Positions 39,107 to 49,776 of a stretch of DNA of 64,000 nucleotides are shown here, piece by piece. This DNA comes from Macrotis lagotis. Lineage: Eukaryota; Chordata; Mammalia; Peramelemorphia; Peramelidae. Position numbers and translations under genes: made by a program. Below the pieces are notes generated by a model. It did not search any database and had not been told where the DNA came from. It saw only the letters and a program-made list of their open reading frames with translations. Location: NCBI RefSeq assembly GCF_037893015.1, contig NC_133661.1, forward strand, positions 188,927,991 to 188,991,990. The letters run 5' to 3'. Each line of letters begins with the position of its first letter. Position 1 is the first letter of the stretch.

Positions 39107-40534
39107 TGGTCAATTCTTTTTAAAAAGTTTTTCCTCTTCAGTAGAATTTGCGCTTCTTTTACTATTTTGCTTATTCTATTTGTAAAGGGTTTTGATTAGT
39201 ACTTTTTGTACTTCCTTTTCAAAGTTATTATCTCATCATAATTTTCTCATAGAACTCATTGCTTTTCTCAAATTCCCTTAATTACATGATTTTAAAAATC
39301 CTTTTAATCTCATTTAGTAGGGGGCAGGCCAGGATGGCAGCATGAAGGCAGCATTTCCTAGAAAATCTTCCCTCCCAAAACTCCAAAAGTTGTCAAATTA
39401 TACTCTAGTCAAAGTTTAGAGGTTCAGAGTCCATAGAAAGACTGAGTGATATATTTTCCCAGGCCAAGATAACTTAGAAGATTCAGGGGAAATGTATGTT
39501 TCACCAGGACCAGGAGTTGGAAAAAAAGTCATTGGTCACAGTCTAGCCAAGCCCAGCCCAGCCCAGATAAACCCAGGAATCACCAGAAACAGCTTGAAGG
39601 GGTGGTGAGAGAATTCTGCTACACCAGCACCTGCACCTCTAGAACGTAGCTCACAGACATTCACGGGGTCAGGGAAGACTACAGAAATCTGGGAGAGGAC
39701 TATGCTGTTTGCCAACACTCAGATCCAGGTTTCAGAATGGCCTTCCATACTAAGATAGTATTGGGAGGGGGGGCAGAGCCAAAATGGCTACAAGAAAGGA
39801 TCAGATCTTAGGTGCATTCTGATAAAACTTATAAACTAAGGACTCTAACAAAACATTCGAGAGACAGAAGCCACAAAGGGAGCCGAGAGGAAGTTCTCCT
39901 ACTCAAGGTAACCTGGAAAAGAGCAGAAAGGCTCTGCTCCCTGGGGTTGGAGGGATGGCCCGCCAGTGGGGCAGCCCACCAGAGGGAAAGAACTTCACCC
40001 TCCAAGAATCAGCCCCAGGGTGCTGGGAGCCCCAGCTCTCAGCAGCTGGGGAGTCTCCTGAGCTACACCCCGGGGAGCACTGGGCACAAAGTGGGGGAAC
40101 AGTGGGGGACCTCTGCCAGAGCGAGCACATGGAGCCCAGCCCTCAGGGCACACAGCAAGCATCCTGGTCTTTCCCCAGCCCAGATCCAGGAACAGAAGCA
40201 GGCAGAGCCAGTAAGCAGGAGCTCCCAGGGCATAAGCCCATGGAGCTGAGGGAGGGGAGTGAAGAGAGGGAGGGGAGTGAAGAGAGACTGCAGAACTCTG
40301 TCTTCTGCCCCTGGAAAAGGATTCTGGGGCTCTGAACACATTCAGATACTGATGCCCATCTAGGCCCCCCACACAGAACAGCAGCAAGCCCCTCCACCTC
40401 AGGCCCGTGGCAGATGGGAGATCATATGCTTATTCATAGACCAGGAGGGAAGACAGAGCCTCACACACAGAGACCCTTGTGAGAGTGTCCTCAAAGCTCA
40501 GGATGCACCCCCAAACCAGGCCTAGGCTGGGAAA

Positions 40535-41647
40535 ATGAGCAAGCAGAGAAAAAAGAGGAACAACATTGAGAAATACATTATCTATGATCCCAAGAAGGAT
40601 CAATATACTCAGTCTGAAGATGAGGAAACAAAAGCTCCTGTATCTAAAGACTCCCAGAAAAACAGAAACTGGGATCAGGCTATGACAGAGCTCAAAAAAG
40701 ACTTTGAAAATCAAATGAGGGAGTTAGAAGAAAAACCGGGGAAAGAAAGGAGAGAGATGCAGGAAAAAAACATGAAAATGAAGTCAGCAGCTTAGTCAAG
40801 GAAATCCAAAAAAATGCTGAAGAAAATAGCATGCTAAAAACCAGCTTAGGTCAAATGGATAAAACAGTTCAAAAAGTTATTGAGTAGAAGAATGCTTTAA
40901 AAAGCAAAATTGCCCAGATGGGAAAGAGATAAGAAAACTCTCTGAGGAGAACAAATCCTTCAGACAAAGAATAGAATTCAGGGACATTGATGAATTTACC
41001 AGAAATCAGGAATCAATACTTCAAAACCAAAAAATGAAAAATTAGATGAAAATGTGAAATATCTCATTGAAAAAACAACTGATATGGAAAATATACTTAG
41101 GAAAGATAATTTAAAAATTATTGGAATACCTGAGAGTCAAGATCAAGAAAAGAACCTTGACATCATTTTCAAAGAATTACTACAGGAAAATTGCCCTGAT
41201 ATTTTAGAAGCAGAGGGCAAAAATAGAAATGGAGAGAATCCACCAATCCCCCCAAGAAAGAGATCCCCAAAAACCAACCCCTAGGTATATTATAGCAATT
41301 TCCAGAACTCACAAGTCAAAGAGAAAATATTACAAGCAACCAGAAGGACACAGTTCAAATATTGTGGAGCTGCAGTCAGGATCACACAGGACATAGCAGC
41401 AACTACATTGGAAGTTCATAGGGCTTGGAATAAAATATACCAGAAAGCAAAAGAGCTTAGAATGCAGCCAAGAAAGAACTACCCAGAAAGGCTGAATGTC
41501 CTCTTCCAGGGGAAAAAATGGACTTTCAATGAACCAGGGGAATTTCAAATGTTCCTTTTCGAATGGCCAGAACTGAACAGAAGGTTTGATCTTCAGATAC
41601 AGGACTCAGGTGAAACATGGAGATTGGAGGAGAGGGGGAAAATATGA
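40535..41647 (+). pseudogene. HAL1-A ORF1, broken
   Basis: From ATG 40535: N-terminal basic segment (MSKQRKKRNNIEKY), coiled coil (QAMTELKKDFENQMRELEEK), a second coiled coil, an RNA-binding-type domain at 41054-41284 (KDNLKIIGIPESQDQEKNLD; LQENCPDILEAEGK) and a C-terminal domain at 41408-41647 (NYPERLNVLFQGKKWTFNEP) with the natural stop at 41645-41647. About 370 residues would be expected. The pieces lie in at least three frames. Confidence 0.72.
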
Positions 41648-42119
41648 GGGACTTAATGATGATGAAATGCATGTATTCCTGCATAGAAAAATCACACTGA
41701 TAATACTCATATAAACCTTCTCAGCTAATAGAGCATGTAGAGGGAGCTTTTATAGTTGAAGCACAGGAGAAAGCTGAATTTGAAGATAAAATATGGTGTA
41801 AAAATGGAGTCAATAGAAAAAGGGAAATGTAAAGGGAGAAAGAAAAAGGAGAATGGGAATAGGCCAAGATATTTCATATAATATTTTTCTTTATTATAAT
41901 GAGCTGTTGCAATGATATGGAAGGGTAGAGGCAAGGGGGAATGAGGGAAACTTTGCTCTCATCAGAGGCGGCTAGGAGTGGAAACAGCATATATACTCAA
42001 TGGGGTATAGATATCTGGAGTAAGAAGGAGGGGGGAGCAGGGGGTAGAGGTGAGGATGTGAATAAGGAGGAGAGGATGGACCATGGGGAGAGAGTGTTCA
42101 GATATAACACATTTTCTTT

Positions 42120-42275
42120 TTTACTTCTTGCAAGGGGCTGGGATTGGAAGGCCTGTCCAGGACCATAGGGCCAGGTAGATTCTGGGCCTAAGGGGTGGTA
42201 TGGGGGCTCAGGGCCTCTTGGCACCAGGACCATAGATCTGTCTGCTGAGCCACTCAGCTACCCTACAGCAGAGTT
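42120..42275 (-). repeat. SINE-like block 1 in HAL1-A 3' UTR (shared by all copies)
   Basis: Diverged antisense SINE pattern (ccactcagctaccc at the tRNA-like head). The same block stands at about 5755-5895 and 25545-25690 in the other two HAL1-A copies, so it belongs to the element. Confidence 0.6.
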
Positions 42276-42469
42276 AGAGTGAAAGGAGAGAGAAAATATA
42301 GCACATGGTAGTGGAGAAATAAAAAAGGAGGGAGTTGCAATTAGCCATGGCAACATTGGAAAAATATGGAAGTAACTTTTGCTATGGACTTACCATGAAG
42401 AATGTAATCCAACCATGACAGAGCTGTTGGTGTTGGAAGAAAGACTGAAGGACATTTATTATTTTTATT

Positions 42470-42617
42470 ATTATTTGGGGGAGGGTGTAGGGCAAATGGA
42501 GCTGGGTGGCCTGCCAAGGGCCACATAACAGGGTGATCTTTGGGTGTCTGAGGCCGGATTTGGACCTTTGTGATCCTGGCTCAAGGGCCAATGCTCTGTC
42601 CACCATCCAGCCACCCC
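42470..42617 (-). repeat. SINE-like block 2 in HAL1-A copy 3
   Basis: Antisense SINE (gggccacataacagggtgat, gtctgaggccggatttggac, ccagccacccc) between ATT-rich spacers. Not in HAL1-A copy 1. Confidence 0.7.
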
Positions 42618-42654
42618 TACTACTATTACTATTTTATTTTATTTGGGGTCATTT

Positions 42655-42810
42655 TTTTCTTCTTTTTGGTTTTTGCAGGGCAGTGGGGATCAGGTGGCTT
42701 GCATGTCACACAGCTAGGTGATTGTTGGGTCTACGGGGCTGGATGTGGGCTCAGATTCTCGTGGCTCCAGGGCTGGTGCTTTGTACATTGTGCCACCTGG
42801 CCATACCTAC
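42655..42810 (-). repeat. SINE-like block 3 in HAL1-A copy 3
   Basis: Antisense SINE (ggtttttgcagggcagtggg, cacacagctaggtgatt, gtgccacctggccatacc) directly after another ATT/ACT-rich spacer. Not in HAL1-A copy 1. Confidence 0.7.
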
Positions 42811-43128
42811 AATTATTACTATTTTTTATTTTAATTTTTTTTCTCCCCTTTACTTTTTCTCTCAAGCAAGTCTATATTCATCAGGGGAGGGGGTATTTCA
42901 TTTACTCTTAAACAAGAAAATTTTATTAATGTAAAAAAAATTTGTACAAAATGAGAATTAAAAAAATAAAATAAAAAAGATAGTATTCAAGGACCCTCCT
43001 CACAGCTTCAGGATAGATGGGCATGGCTGGGGTGCATAAGACTTGGGGGGAATAAAGGTCCCAGTGGGCTGTCTCTAAAACAAACCCAAAGCCTTGGAAG
43101 TGTTGTAAATTAGGTTTGGACTGAGGAA

Positions 43129-44215
43129 ATGAGTAAACAACAGGAAAAAAAAGAATATGACCACAGAAAATTTTGATCCTATGGAAGATCAAAACACATA
43201 CTCAAATGATGTCAAAATTGAAGCTTCCATGTACAAAACCTCCAAGAGAAATAGAAAATAGGCTCAGACTATGGATGAGTTAAAAAAAGACTTTGAAAAG
43301 TGATGAAATGAGGTGGAGGAAAAACTGGCAGCAGAAATGAGAACAATGCAGAAAAATCATGAAAACCAAATCAGCAGCTTGGTTAAAGGAATACAAAAAT
43401 TATTGAAGAAAACAATATGTTAAAAACAAGTTTAAACCAAATGGAAAAATCAGCACAAAAGGCAAATGAGGAGAAGAATGACTTAACATGCAGAATTGGC
43501 CAGCTGGAAAAGGAGATAAAAGAGCTCTCTGAAGAAAATAACTCCTTCAAATGGAGAATGGAACTAAAGGAAGCTGATTACTTTGCAAGAAATCAGGAAG
43601 AAATAAAATTCTTCCAAAAAAGCCAAAAATTAGAAGAAAATGTAAAATAGCTCATTTGAAAAACAATTGACCATGAAAATAGATCCAGAAGAAATAAATA
43701 AAAAAATATTGGGCTACCTGAAAGTCATGACCAGGTAAGGAGCCTAGACTTCATTTTTTTCAAGAAATTATACAGCAAAATTGCCCTGAGATCCTAGAAG
43801 CAATGGGTAAAATAGAAATTGAGGGAATTCACTGACCACCTCCTGAAAATGATCGCAAAAGAATAACTCCCAGCAGTATTATAGCCAAATTACAAAACTC
43901 CCAAGTCAAAGAGAAAATACTTAAAACTGACAGAAATAAACAATTCAACCACCAAGGCTCCTTAATTAGGATTACACAGAATCTGGCAGCATCCGCATTA
44001 GAGGCTTGTAGGGATTGGAAAGCAAAAATCTTGGTTTACAGCCTAGAATCAACTGCCCAGCAAAACTGAGCATCCTCTTTCCGGGGAAAAGATGGACTTT
44101 AAATGAAACAGAGGACTTTCAACCTTTCCTATTGAAACAACCAGAGCTGAACATAAATTTGATGTTCAAGTACAGGACTCTGGTGAACCATAGTGGGGGT
44201 AAAAGCGATGGATTA
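43129..44215 (+). pseudogene. HAL1-B ORF1, broken
   Basis: L1-type ORF1. An open piece at 43417-43650 is a long coiled coil (MEKSAQKANEEKNDLTCRIG and KELSEENNSFKWRMELKEAD). Downstream, in other frames, come the RNA-binding domain (GLPESHDQ wording near 43710) and the C-terminal domain (near 44015-44215, PAKLSILFPGKRWTLNETED). Several frameshifts are present. The coiled-coil wording is close to that of HAL1-B copy 3 and differs from HAL1-A, which supports two subfamilies. Confidence 0.65.
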
Positions 44216-45612
44216 ATCATGAGGAACCTAATGATGTTGAACTGTTTTCATTCCTGCATGGGAAGAAGATACTGATAACTGATATGAACTTTATCATTTA
44301 TAAGAGCTGTTAGAAGGAGCATTTATAGAGAGGGCATAGGAAGGAACAGAATATAATGTTATAATATAGTAAAAAGATGGAGTCAATGGGTGATAAAGGG
44401 AAGTACTAGGAAGAGAAAGGAGAGGAAGAAGGAGCTACGATATTTCACATAATAGTCAAGATAATGTGTTTTTTCCCCAATGGTGTGGAATGGGGGAAGG
44501 GAAGAGGTAATGAGTGAGCCTTCATTCTCATCAGAAATGGCTGAGAGAAGAAACAACATACACACTTATTAGGGTATATAAATCAATCTTACCCTTGAGA
44601 AAAATGAGAAGAAAGGGATGGGATAAGGGGGAATGGGTGGAAGGAAGTGGAAAATAGATGATATGAGAGAGGGAAGATTGTGGGAGAGGGTACTCAGATA
44701 CAACATATTTTTGGACAGGGCCAGGATGAAAGGAGGGAGAGAATAGAATAAATGAGATTGGGGAGAAATAGAGAGCATGGAAATACAGCGAGTAATAGCA
44801 ACTGTGGGAAAAATATTGAAGAAACTTCTCTGGTGGACTTATGATAAAGAAGGCAACTCACCCCAGAGACAGAAACATTGGAATCTGAACATAGAGTGAA
44901 GTACATTTTTCTCTCTCTCTCACTATTCTTGAAGTTTCTCCTCTTCTTGGGGGGGGAGGTGGTATATGTTTACTCTTATAACAAAGTTATTCTAATAATA
45001 TAAAATAAATAAGAAAAAAGAAAAATGTACAACTCAAAAGCTTGCAAAAAATGAATGTTACAAACTATCTGTGCATGTAATTGGAAAATTAATTTTCAAA
45101 AAAATTTAAAAATAAAATTATATGTTGAGTCTAAAAAAATCTCTTCTAGTAATTGTCAAAATTCTGTCCAATTTACATTTTTTTTAGACTTTATAACAAT
45201 TTAAACATTATTGTCTGCCTAGCTGGTGTCTTAAACTACCCTGTCATCTTAGTAACTTTTCCTGTCAGGTTCTTTTTTTTTGTTCTTGCTTGTTCATTTA
45301 TTTTTTTCAGTTTATTTCTTGACTTCTAACTTATTGAAGTTGGTCTCTCCTCCTGGGAATGGGGAAGATGGTGATGCAGACACTGATCCAATTTTCAGAT
45401 TTTTTTGCTACTTTTTTCAGAGGTGTTCTGGGGGTCTGTATGTTTCAATGTTTCAAAAATGATATGACCAAGAAAAAATGTGATTACTGTTCTCTTAGCC
45501 TGTGCTTTGTCTTTAACAAGGCTCAGAATTTATTCCCTTAGAAATATAAGTGGTAACTTTTCTCTTAGTTGTAGAGCTGTGACCAGATGTTCTGATATTT
45601 GGCAGCTGTAAA

Positions 45613-45689
45613 TATTAGTCTTTCTTTCTCCCTGGGAACTGAGATCAAAGACCCAGCTTTCCCCATGCCGGAAAGGCTATTCTCATTTT
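45613..45689 (+). repeat. 77-base unit, first copy (inside L1 5' UTR)
   Basis: From tattagtctttctttc to ggctattctcatttt; identical at 76 of 77 positions to 46531-46607, while the flanks do not match. Confidence 0.95.
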
Positions 45690-46170
45690 TGTTGGGGAAT
45701 TGTAACTTTGGCCCTTACTTTCCTATGGTCTCAAGGACCAGTGTTCATTTCTGTGTTGAACTATGACCAGGGCCCCTTCTTTATGCAGCAAATGCCACTG
45801 CAAACCAAAATTACATCTGGATAATTTCAACAGAATTATGAAGCCAGTACTATTAAAGGGTTCCCTGAAATATTTTCCTGGCTAGTTATCCAACTGGCTT
45901 ACCATTTGTGAGATGAGAGTTCCCAAAGCTGCTGTTGCCACTGCTGCAAGTGTCCGTAAGACCTTCCTCTTTTGTTGTTGCAGCTTGTACTGTGTTGACT
46001 ATTATCCCTGTATCACAGAACTGTCCTTCCAAAGTTGTCTTGGGCTGGAAAAATAACTTCCTTCAAGATATTTTTGTCAGATTTGCCACTCCAGACTTCA
46101 ACTTGAGACTTTATTTTAAGTTGTTTGGTGGGCAATAGTAGGAGAGTTTAGTTGTCTTTGTCACCTTGGA

Positions 46171-46804
46171 TCACTTACTATATCTTTTAAGTACACATTA
46201 ACAATTTGTACTCAAGGTTGCTGAGACAGCAAAAGAGCAAGTCTAAGTTTAGAAATCTATTAAGAATACATTCTAGGGGAGGAGATTCTTTTTCCCCAGT
46301 TTTGTGAGATCTTTAATGGTACAAAATATATAACTGTAGCTTATAGACATATTATAAATGGTATATATTGTTACAAAATGCTAATAACTAAATTGATGAA
46401 GAATGCAGAATCACTTTGGCTCAGTTAATTCCAAACATTTCATAAAATGTTCCAATTTGTTGAAAGATTCTGAATGGTAGTCTTCAGTTTCTCATTTTTC
46501 CCAAATAGTAAATGCTCTGCTACATCAAGCTATTAGTCTTTCTTTCTCCCTGGGAACTGAGATCAAAGACCCAGCTTTCCCCATGCCTGAAAGGCTATTC
46601 TCATTTTCATGTGTGAGCTTATGCAATTTTACTCTTGATCCTATTTACAACTATTAAGCCAGTTTTCATTAAAGAGAAGAAAAATGAAGCCTGCATTTAT
46701 TTCCAAAACTGTAAACATGTATAAAAATTTTAAAACAATATTTATCTTTACAAAACTTCAACTATTACTAGCTGAAACCCTTTTCACATTAAACATTGCT
46801 CTGT
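46171..46804. other. Unassigned DNA, no gene seen
   Basis: AT-rich sequence between the L1 5' end and the BNIP3L retrocopy. Apart from the 77-base duplicate I recognise nothing. Confidence 0.5.
46531..46607 (+). repeat. 77-base unit, second copy
   Basis: Near-perfect duplicate of 45613-45689 with sharp edges; it lies outside the L1 5' UTR, in otherwise unassigned DNA. Confidence 0.95.
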
Positions 46805-49260
46805 TTTTTTTTTTTTTTTTTTTTGGTTTGCTCAAAGTCTGGGAGACCAAGACTTTCACCCCAAACCTCTAGCATGGTTATCAATAAATATTGTCTTGTA
46901 TCATCCTATGATAACAAGCTCTGGTCATTTTTATTTCATAAAGATTTCAAAAACAGCTGATTTCACAGCTACTGGATAAATAAAAGGACAGAGATGGATT
47001 TATTTTCAATGGTTAAAAAGCTATAAAGATAATCAAATTTTAAACACACTACAGTAAAAAACAAGTATCTAACCTGTACAGGATGATTCATTTATTTCTC
47101 TTTTAAAAATATGTGTCCAATTTTAAATAGAAATCTTCTCCTGTCTCCACCTTTGAACTGTTCCAGTTTTAATACAAAACAAGGTGCCATTAATTAGTTT
47201 TTATGAGTTAAATAGCCTTTTCCATTTGTATAATTTTTAAACCATAGATTCACTCACTGTCATCTCATGAATAACCACACCAGACTTGTCTTTTCACCTC
47301 CAAATAAAAATCCAAGATTTGAAATAAATAGGTTACAGAAGGCAAATCAAATGTTACTACATTCAGAATTCATAAGGAGAAGAGAAATAACAAAGGCATC
47401 TAAAAAGAATTAATTGCTGCTTTTATCTTGACCCTAGCTCATATCCTACCATGATTTCTCAGATGGTAAGAGAAAAACAAATGGAAGCCTAATTAAGGAG
47501 TTATCTCATACTTGCCACAGCCAGTTTTACTAATACAAACAAGTCAGTTAAGAATTAAATTCTGTATTTGGACTGTCTATTTCTGCCAAAACACATCCAC
47601 TTTATAAAATGTGACGCAGAACACAGTTTTATAGAACATTTTCTGAAAATTGGTCTGTTTGTCTTAGTATTTTACTCATATCTACCTAAATCACTAAATA
47701 AGTGAGCAAATCACTATCATAAATGGTAATTGTTTATATATCAAATAGGGAATAGTATCTTTCAGAATCATGCTACATGTTCTGAAAATCAATCAAATCT
47801 ATTTGAGGACACTGACAATCCTGATTCTTCCTAACGGTTTGGTTCTAAAGCTTCACATTTTGAAGCAGGAAAGTATCACTAAAGAAGAGGCTGTGTTCCC
47901 CAAATGAAAAGTTCAGTAACCAAGAGCAGTAAGTCTCAGGGGAATCCTGCTTGAGGGTCCCTAGCATTGCCCTGGGGAAGTTTGTACAGTAAACAATCAC
48001 AAGGGAGAGCTCTGAAAGATCACCAAATGGGACAGTATTTCAGAACTTGGTCAACTGCTCCCCAGGCCCAGGACTGCTCCTCCTAGCAGCCAAAGGCTTG
48101 GAATAGCTCCAGAAGCCAGAGGGCATCTGTCTATAAAGGGCTCCAGATGAAATGAAACTTTTTATTAAGAAGCCTATAAATGCACCAAAGCAACTAGAAA
48201 GTATTCTAGAGCTTTTCTTCAGGAGGGAAAAAGAGGAAAGCAATCCTTTAAGGAAAGAGATGAAAAAAATGAAAACAACTTCACACATAGCAGGAAAAAC
48301 TCCCAAAAACCCAAGTCCCCAGGCTTTTTCTCCTGTCTAGTCCTGAAACCCTATCAGAAGGATTCTACATCACCCAAAAAACAACCTTCTGTCAACACAC
48401 TGGTCATACTTCAGGGTTTATCCTCCTTAGTCTCCATCATTTATTGGTGCAGCCAGTCACGTGTAAATTTCAATGTGCTAGTCAACACCTGGAGGCTTGA
48501 GAGAAAATGGCCCCAAAGCTGATTTTAAAAAGTGTTTTTTAATTGCCACAGACTACTTTTTGCTTCTTTTTTTGTTATAACTATAAATTGTGAGCTTCTG
48601 AGAGCTACTATTTGTCTTGAAAAACTCAAGGTTTGATAGGATACTTGCTAAACTTTTATCTTTTTTTTTTTTAAATAATGATCATTGTTATAAAGCAGTT
48701 AATAATTCTATGGAAATGCTGCAGGTCGAACTCAGAAGGGATTGAATAGGAGGCAATAAGAACAGGGTTATGGGTGAAAAAATCACTTGCTGGTTGCATC
48801 TGAGTTGAAAAGAAGACTTTGCAAATTTCTAAACAACAGTAAACTCTTTGAGGAAACTGAGAGTCTTATTGGACAAAAAGTGAATGAGATCATGAAGATA
48901 ACTCCCAAGAGTTTTAATAAAATACTGAATTCCAAGAGGAGCTGGGATAAGAATATGTAAAAGAGGTAGAGGACCGGGTCATGATCAGAATGCTCTTGAG
49001 TTTAGACGCTGAGGTGCTAGGACAGCATGACCTGGGGCAGGTGCTCCAGGCTTTCCTCTCCTCAGTAGCTGCAGGTGAACTAAGCCCTGAGGAGTTTTCC
49101 AATGTAGATGCCTAGTCCCAAGGCCAAAATATGAAAAATGAACAGTGATGGAATGAACACTATCAGAAACTGCAGATAAAATGCCCCCTTTCTCCCTAGC
49201 TCCACTTTTCTTCATACTCAAAGAGAATACTTAAGGATCTGGAAGTGGAATTCCTTGTGG
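46805..49260 (-). pseudogene. BNIP3L: BNIP3L (NIX) processed pseudogene, 5'-truncated
   Basis: Minus-strand retrocopy. A 20-base T-run at 46805-46824 is the copied poly(A) tail; 46825 to about 49050 would be the long 3' UTR. The last coding part lies at about 49260-49050: SMKKSGAREKGGILSAVSDS then HFSYFGLGLGIYIGK, matching the end of BNIP3L (SMRKSGAMKKGGIFSAE, then LGLGIYIGKRLS as remembered), including the membrane anchor. The protein is a mitochondrial BH3-type mitophagy receptor. At least two frame changes separate HF..ILK, SLSMKKSG and GLGIYIGK, and the anchor itself is altered. Only the C-terminal fifth of the coding region is present; a C/G-rich low-complexity patch (49255-49320) lies at the 5' break. 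BNIP3 itself is less likely because of the wording SMxKSGAxxKGGI. No clear target-site duplication was found. Confidence 0.8.
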
Positions 49261-49586
49261 GTGAGGGAGGGGGGCAGGGAACAGGGGGGAGGGCAGGGAG
49301 AAGGGGAGGAAGGGGGAGCAAGAGACTTCAAGAACTTAAGCCTTAAAGGAAAAGTGACCCTGCCACAGCTGTGATATGTGATTGGGAAAGGAAGAAAATA
49401 TAAAATCAGGATAAGGAGTCAAATTTATTGAAAGGCAATAATGTTTAATGAAGGTTACTGCTCTGGCCACACAGCCTAAGAGTAAGGACTCTCACTGTTT
49501 TTAATTTTTCTGAACTGGACTTTGGGGGATCACTGTGATGGTTTTAAAAAGAGGGGAATCAGTGTTTGTACAGAATGGGAGGAATT
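49261..49586. other. Low-complexity G-rich patch and unassigned DNA
   Basis: 49255-49320 is G/A-rich. The remainder has no recognisable gene or repeat. Confidence 0.5.
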
Positions 49587-49745
49587 GGGGGTGGCTAGGT
49601 GGTGCAGCAGAGAGAGCACCAGCCTTGGAGTCAGGAGTAACTGAGTTCAAATCAGGCCTCAGACCCTTAATAATTACCTAGCAGTGTAGCCTTGGGCAAG
49701 CCACTTAACCCCATTGCCTTGCAAAAAAAAATAAAAAGAAAAGAC
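49587..49745 (+). repeat. Marsupial tRNA-derived SINE, plus
   Basis: ggggtggctaggtggtgcag, tcaggcctcagaccctta, cttgggcaagccacttaacc, A-rich tail. Confidence 0.92.
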
Positions 49746-49776
49746 ACACAAATGTAGGAATTAAATCACCTAGATG

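Larger units (their letters stand above)
39763..42976 (+). mobile_element. HAL1-A copy 3, full length, with three SINE-like blocks in its 3' UTR
   Basis: Complete ORF1-only half-L1 of 3.2 kb with target-site duplication aagatagtatt at 39752-39762 and 42977-42987 (perfect). The 5' end reads gggggggcagagccaaaatg. A GC-rich 5' UTR is followed by ORF1 (40535-41647) and a long 3' UTR. The 3' UTR holds three antisense tRNA-SINE-like blocks: about 42120-42275 (shared with HAL1-A copies 1 and 2), 42470-42617 and 42655-42810 (not in copy 1). It ends in an A-rich tail. No ORF2, so it must have been moved by another L1's enzyme. Confidence 0.88.
39322..45137 (+). mobile_element. HAL1-B copy 2, full length, interrupted by HAL1-A (39763-42976)
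   Basis: The 5' end gggggcaggccaggatggca is followed by a 5' UTR (39322-39762 and 42988-43128), ORF1 from ATG 43129, and a 3' UTR with a G-run and an A-rich tail to about 45137. Target-site duplication aatctcatttagta / aatctcttctagta (39308-39321 and 45138-45151, 2 differences in 14). Length without the insert is about 2.6 kb. No ORF2. Confidence 0.8.
35663..46170 (-). mobile_element. Old antisense L1 with deep nested insertions
   Basis: Minus strand. The 3' UTR and ORF2 end are at 35663-36255, the ORF2 endonuclease start at about 37556-37800, the spacer and ORF1 region at 37800-39321, and a 5' UTR at 45152-46170. It is interrupted by an antisense L1 tail (36256-37555), a SINE (38960-39106) and HAL1-B (39322-45137), which itself contains HAL1-A. 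Most of ORF2 between the endonuclease and the C-terminus is missing. Joining 35663-36255 to the rest is an inference from orientation and from the point reached in ORF2. Confidence 0.6.

Noticed and set aside
46806-46900. Possible LTR end near the T-run (aataaat, tgtcttgtatc)
   Set aside because: No matching partner or terminal repeat; the T-run is better explained as the copied poly(A) of the BNIP3L retrocopy.
48040-48306. 88-codon minus-strand frame
   Set aside because: Lies within the 3' UTR of the BNIP3L retrocopy; no domain seen.
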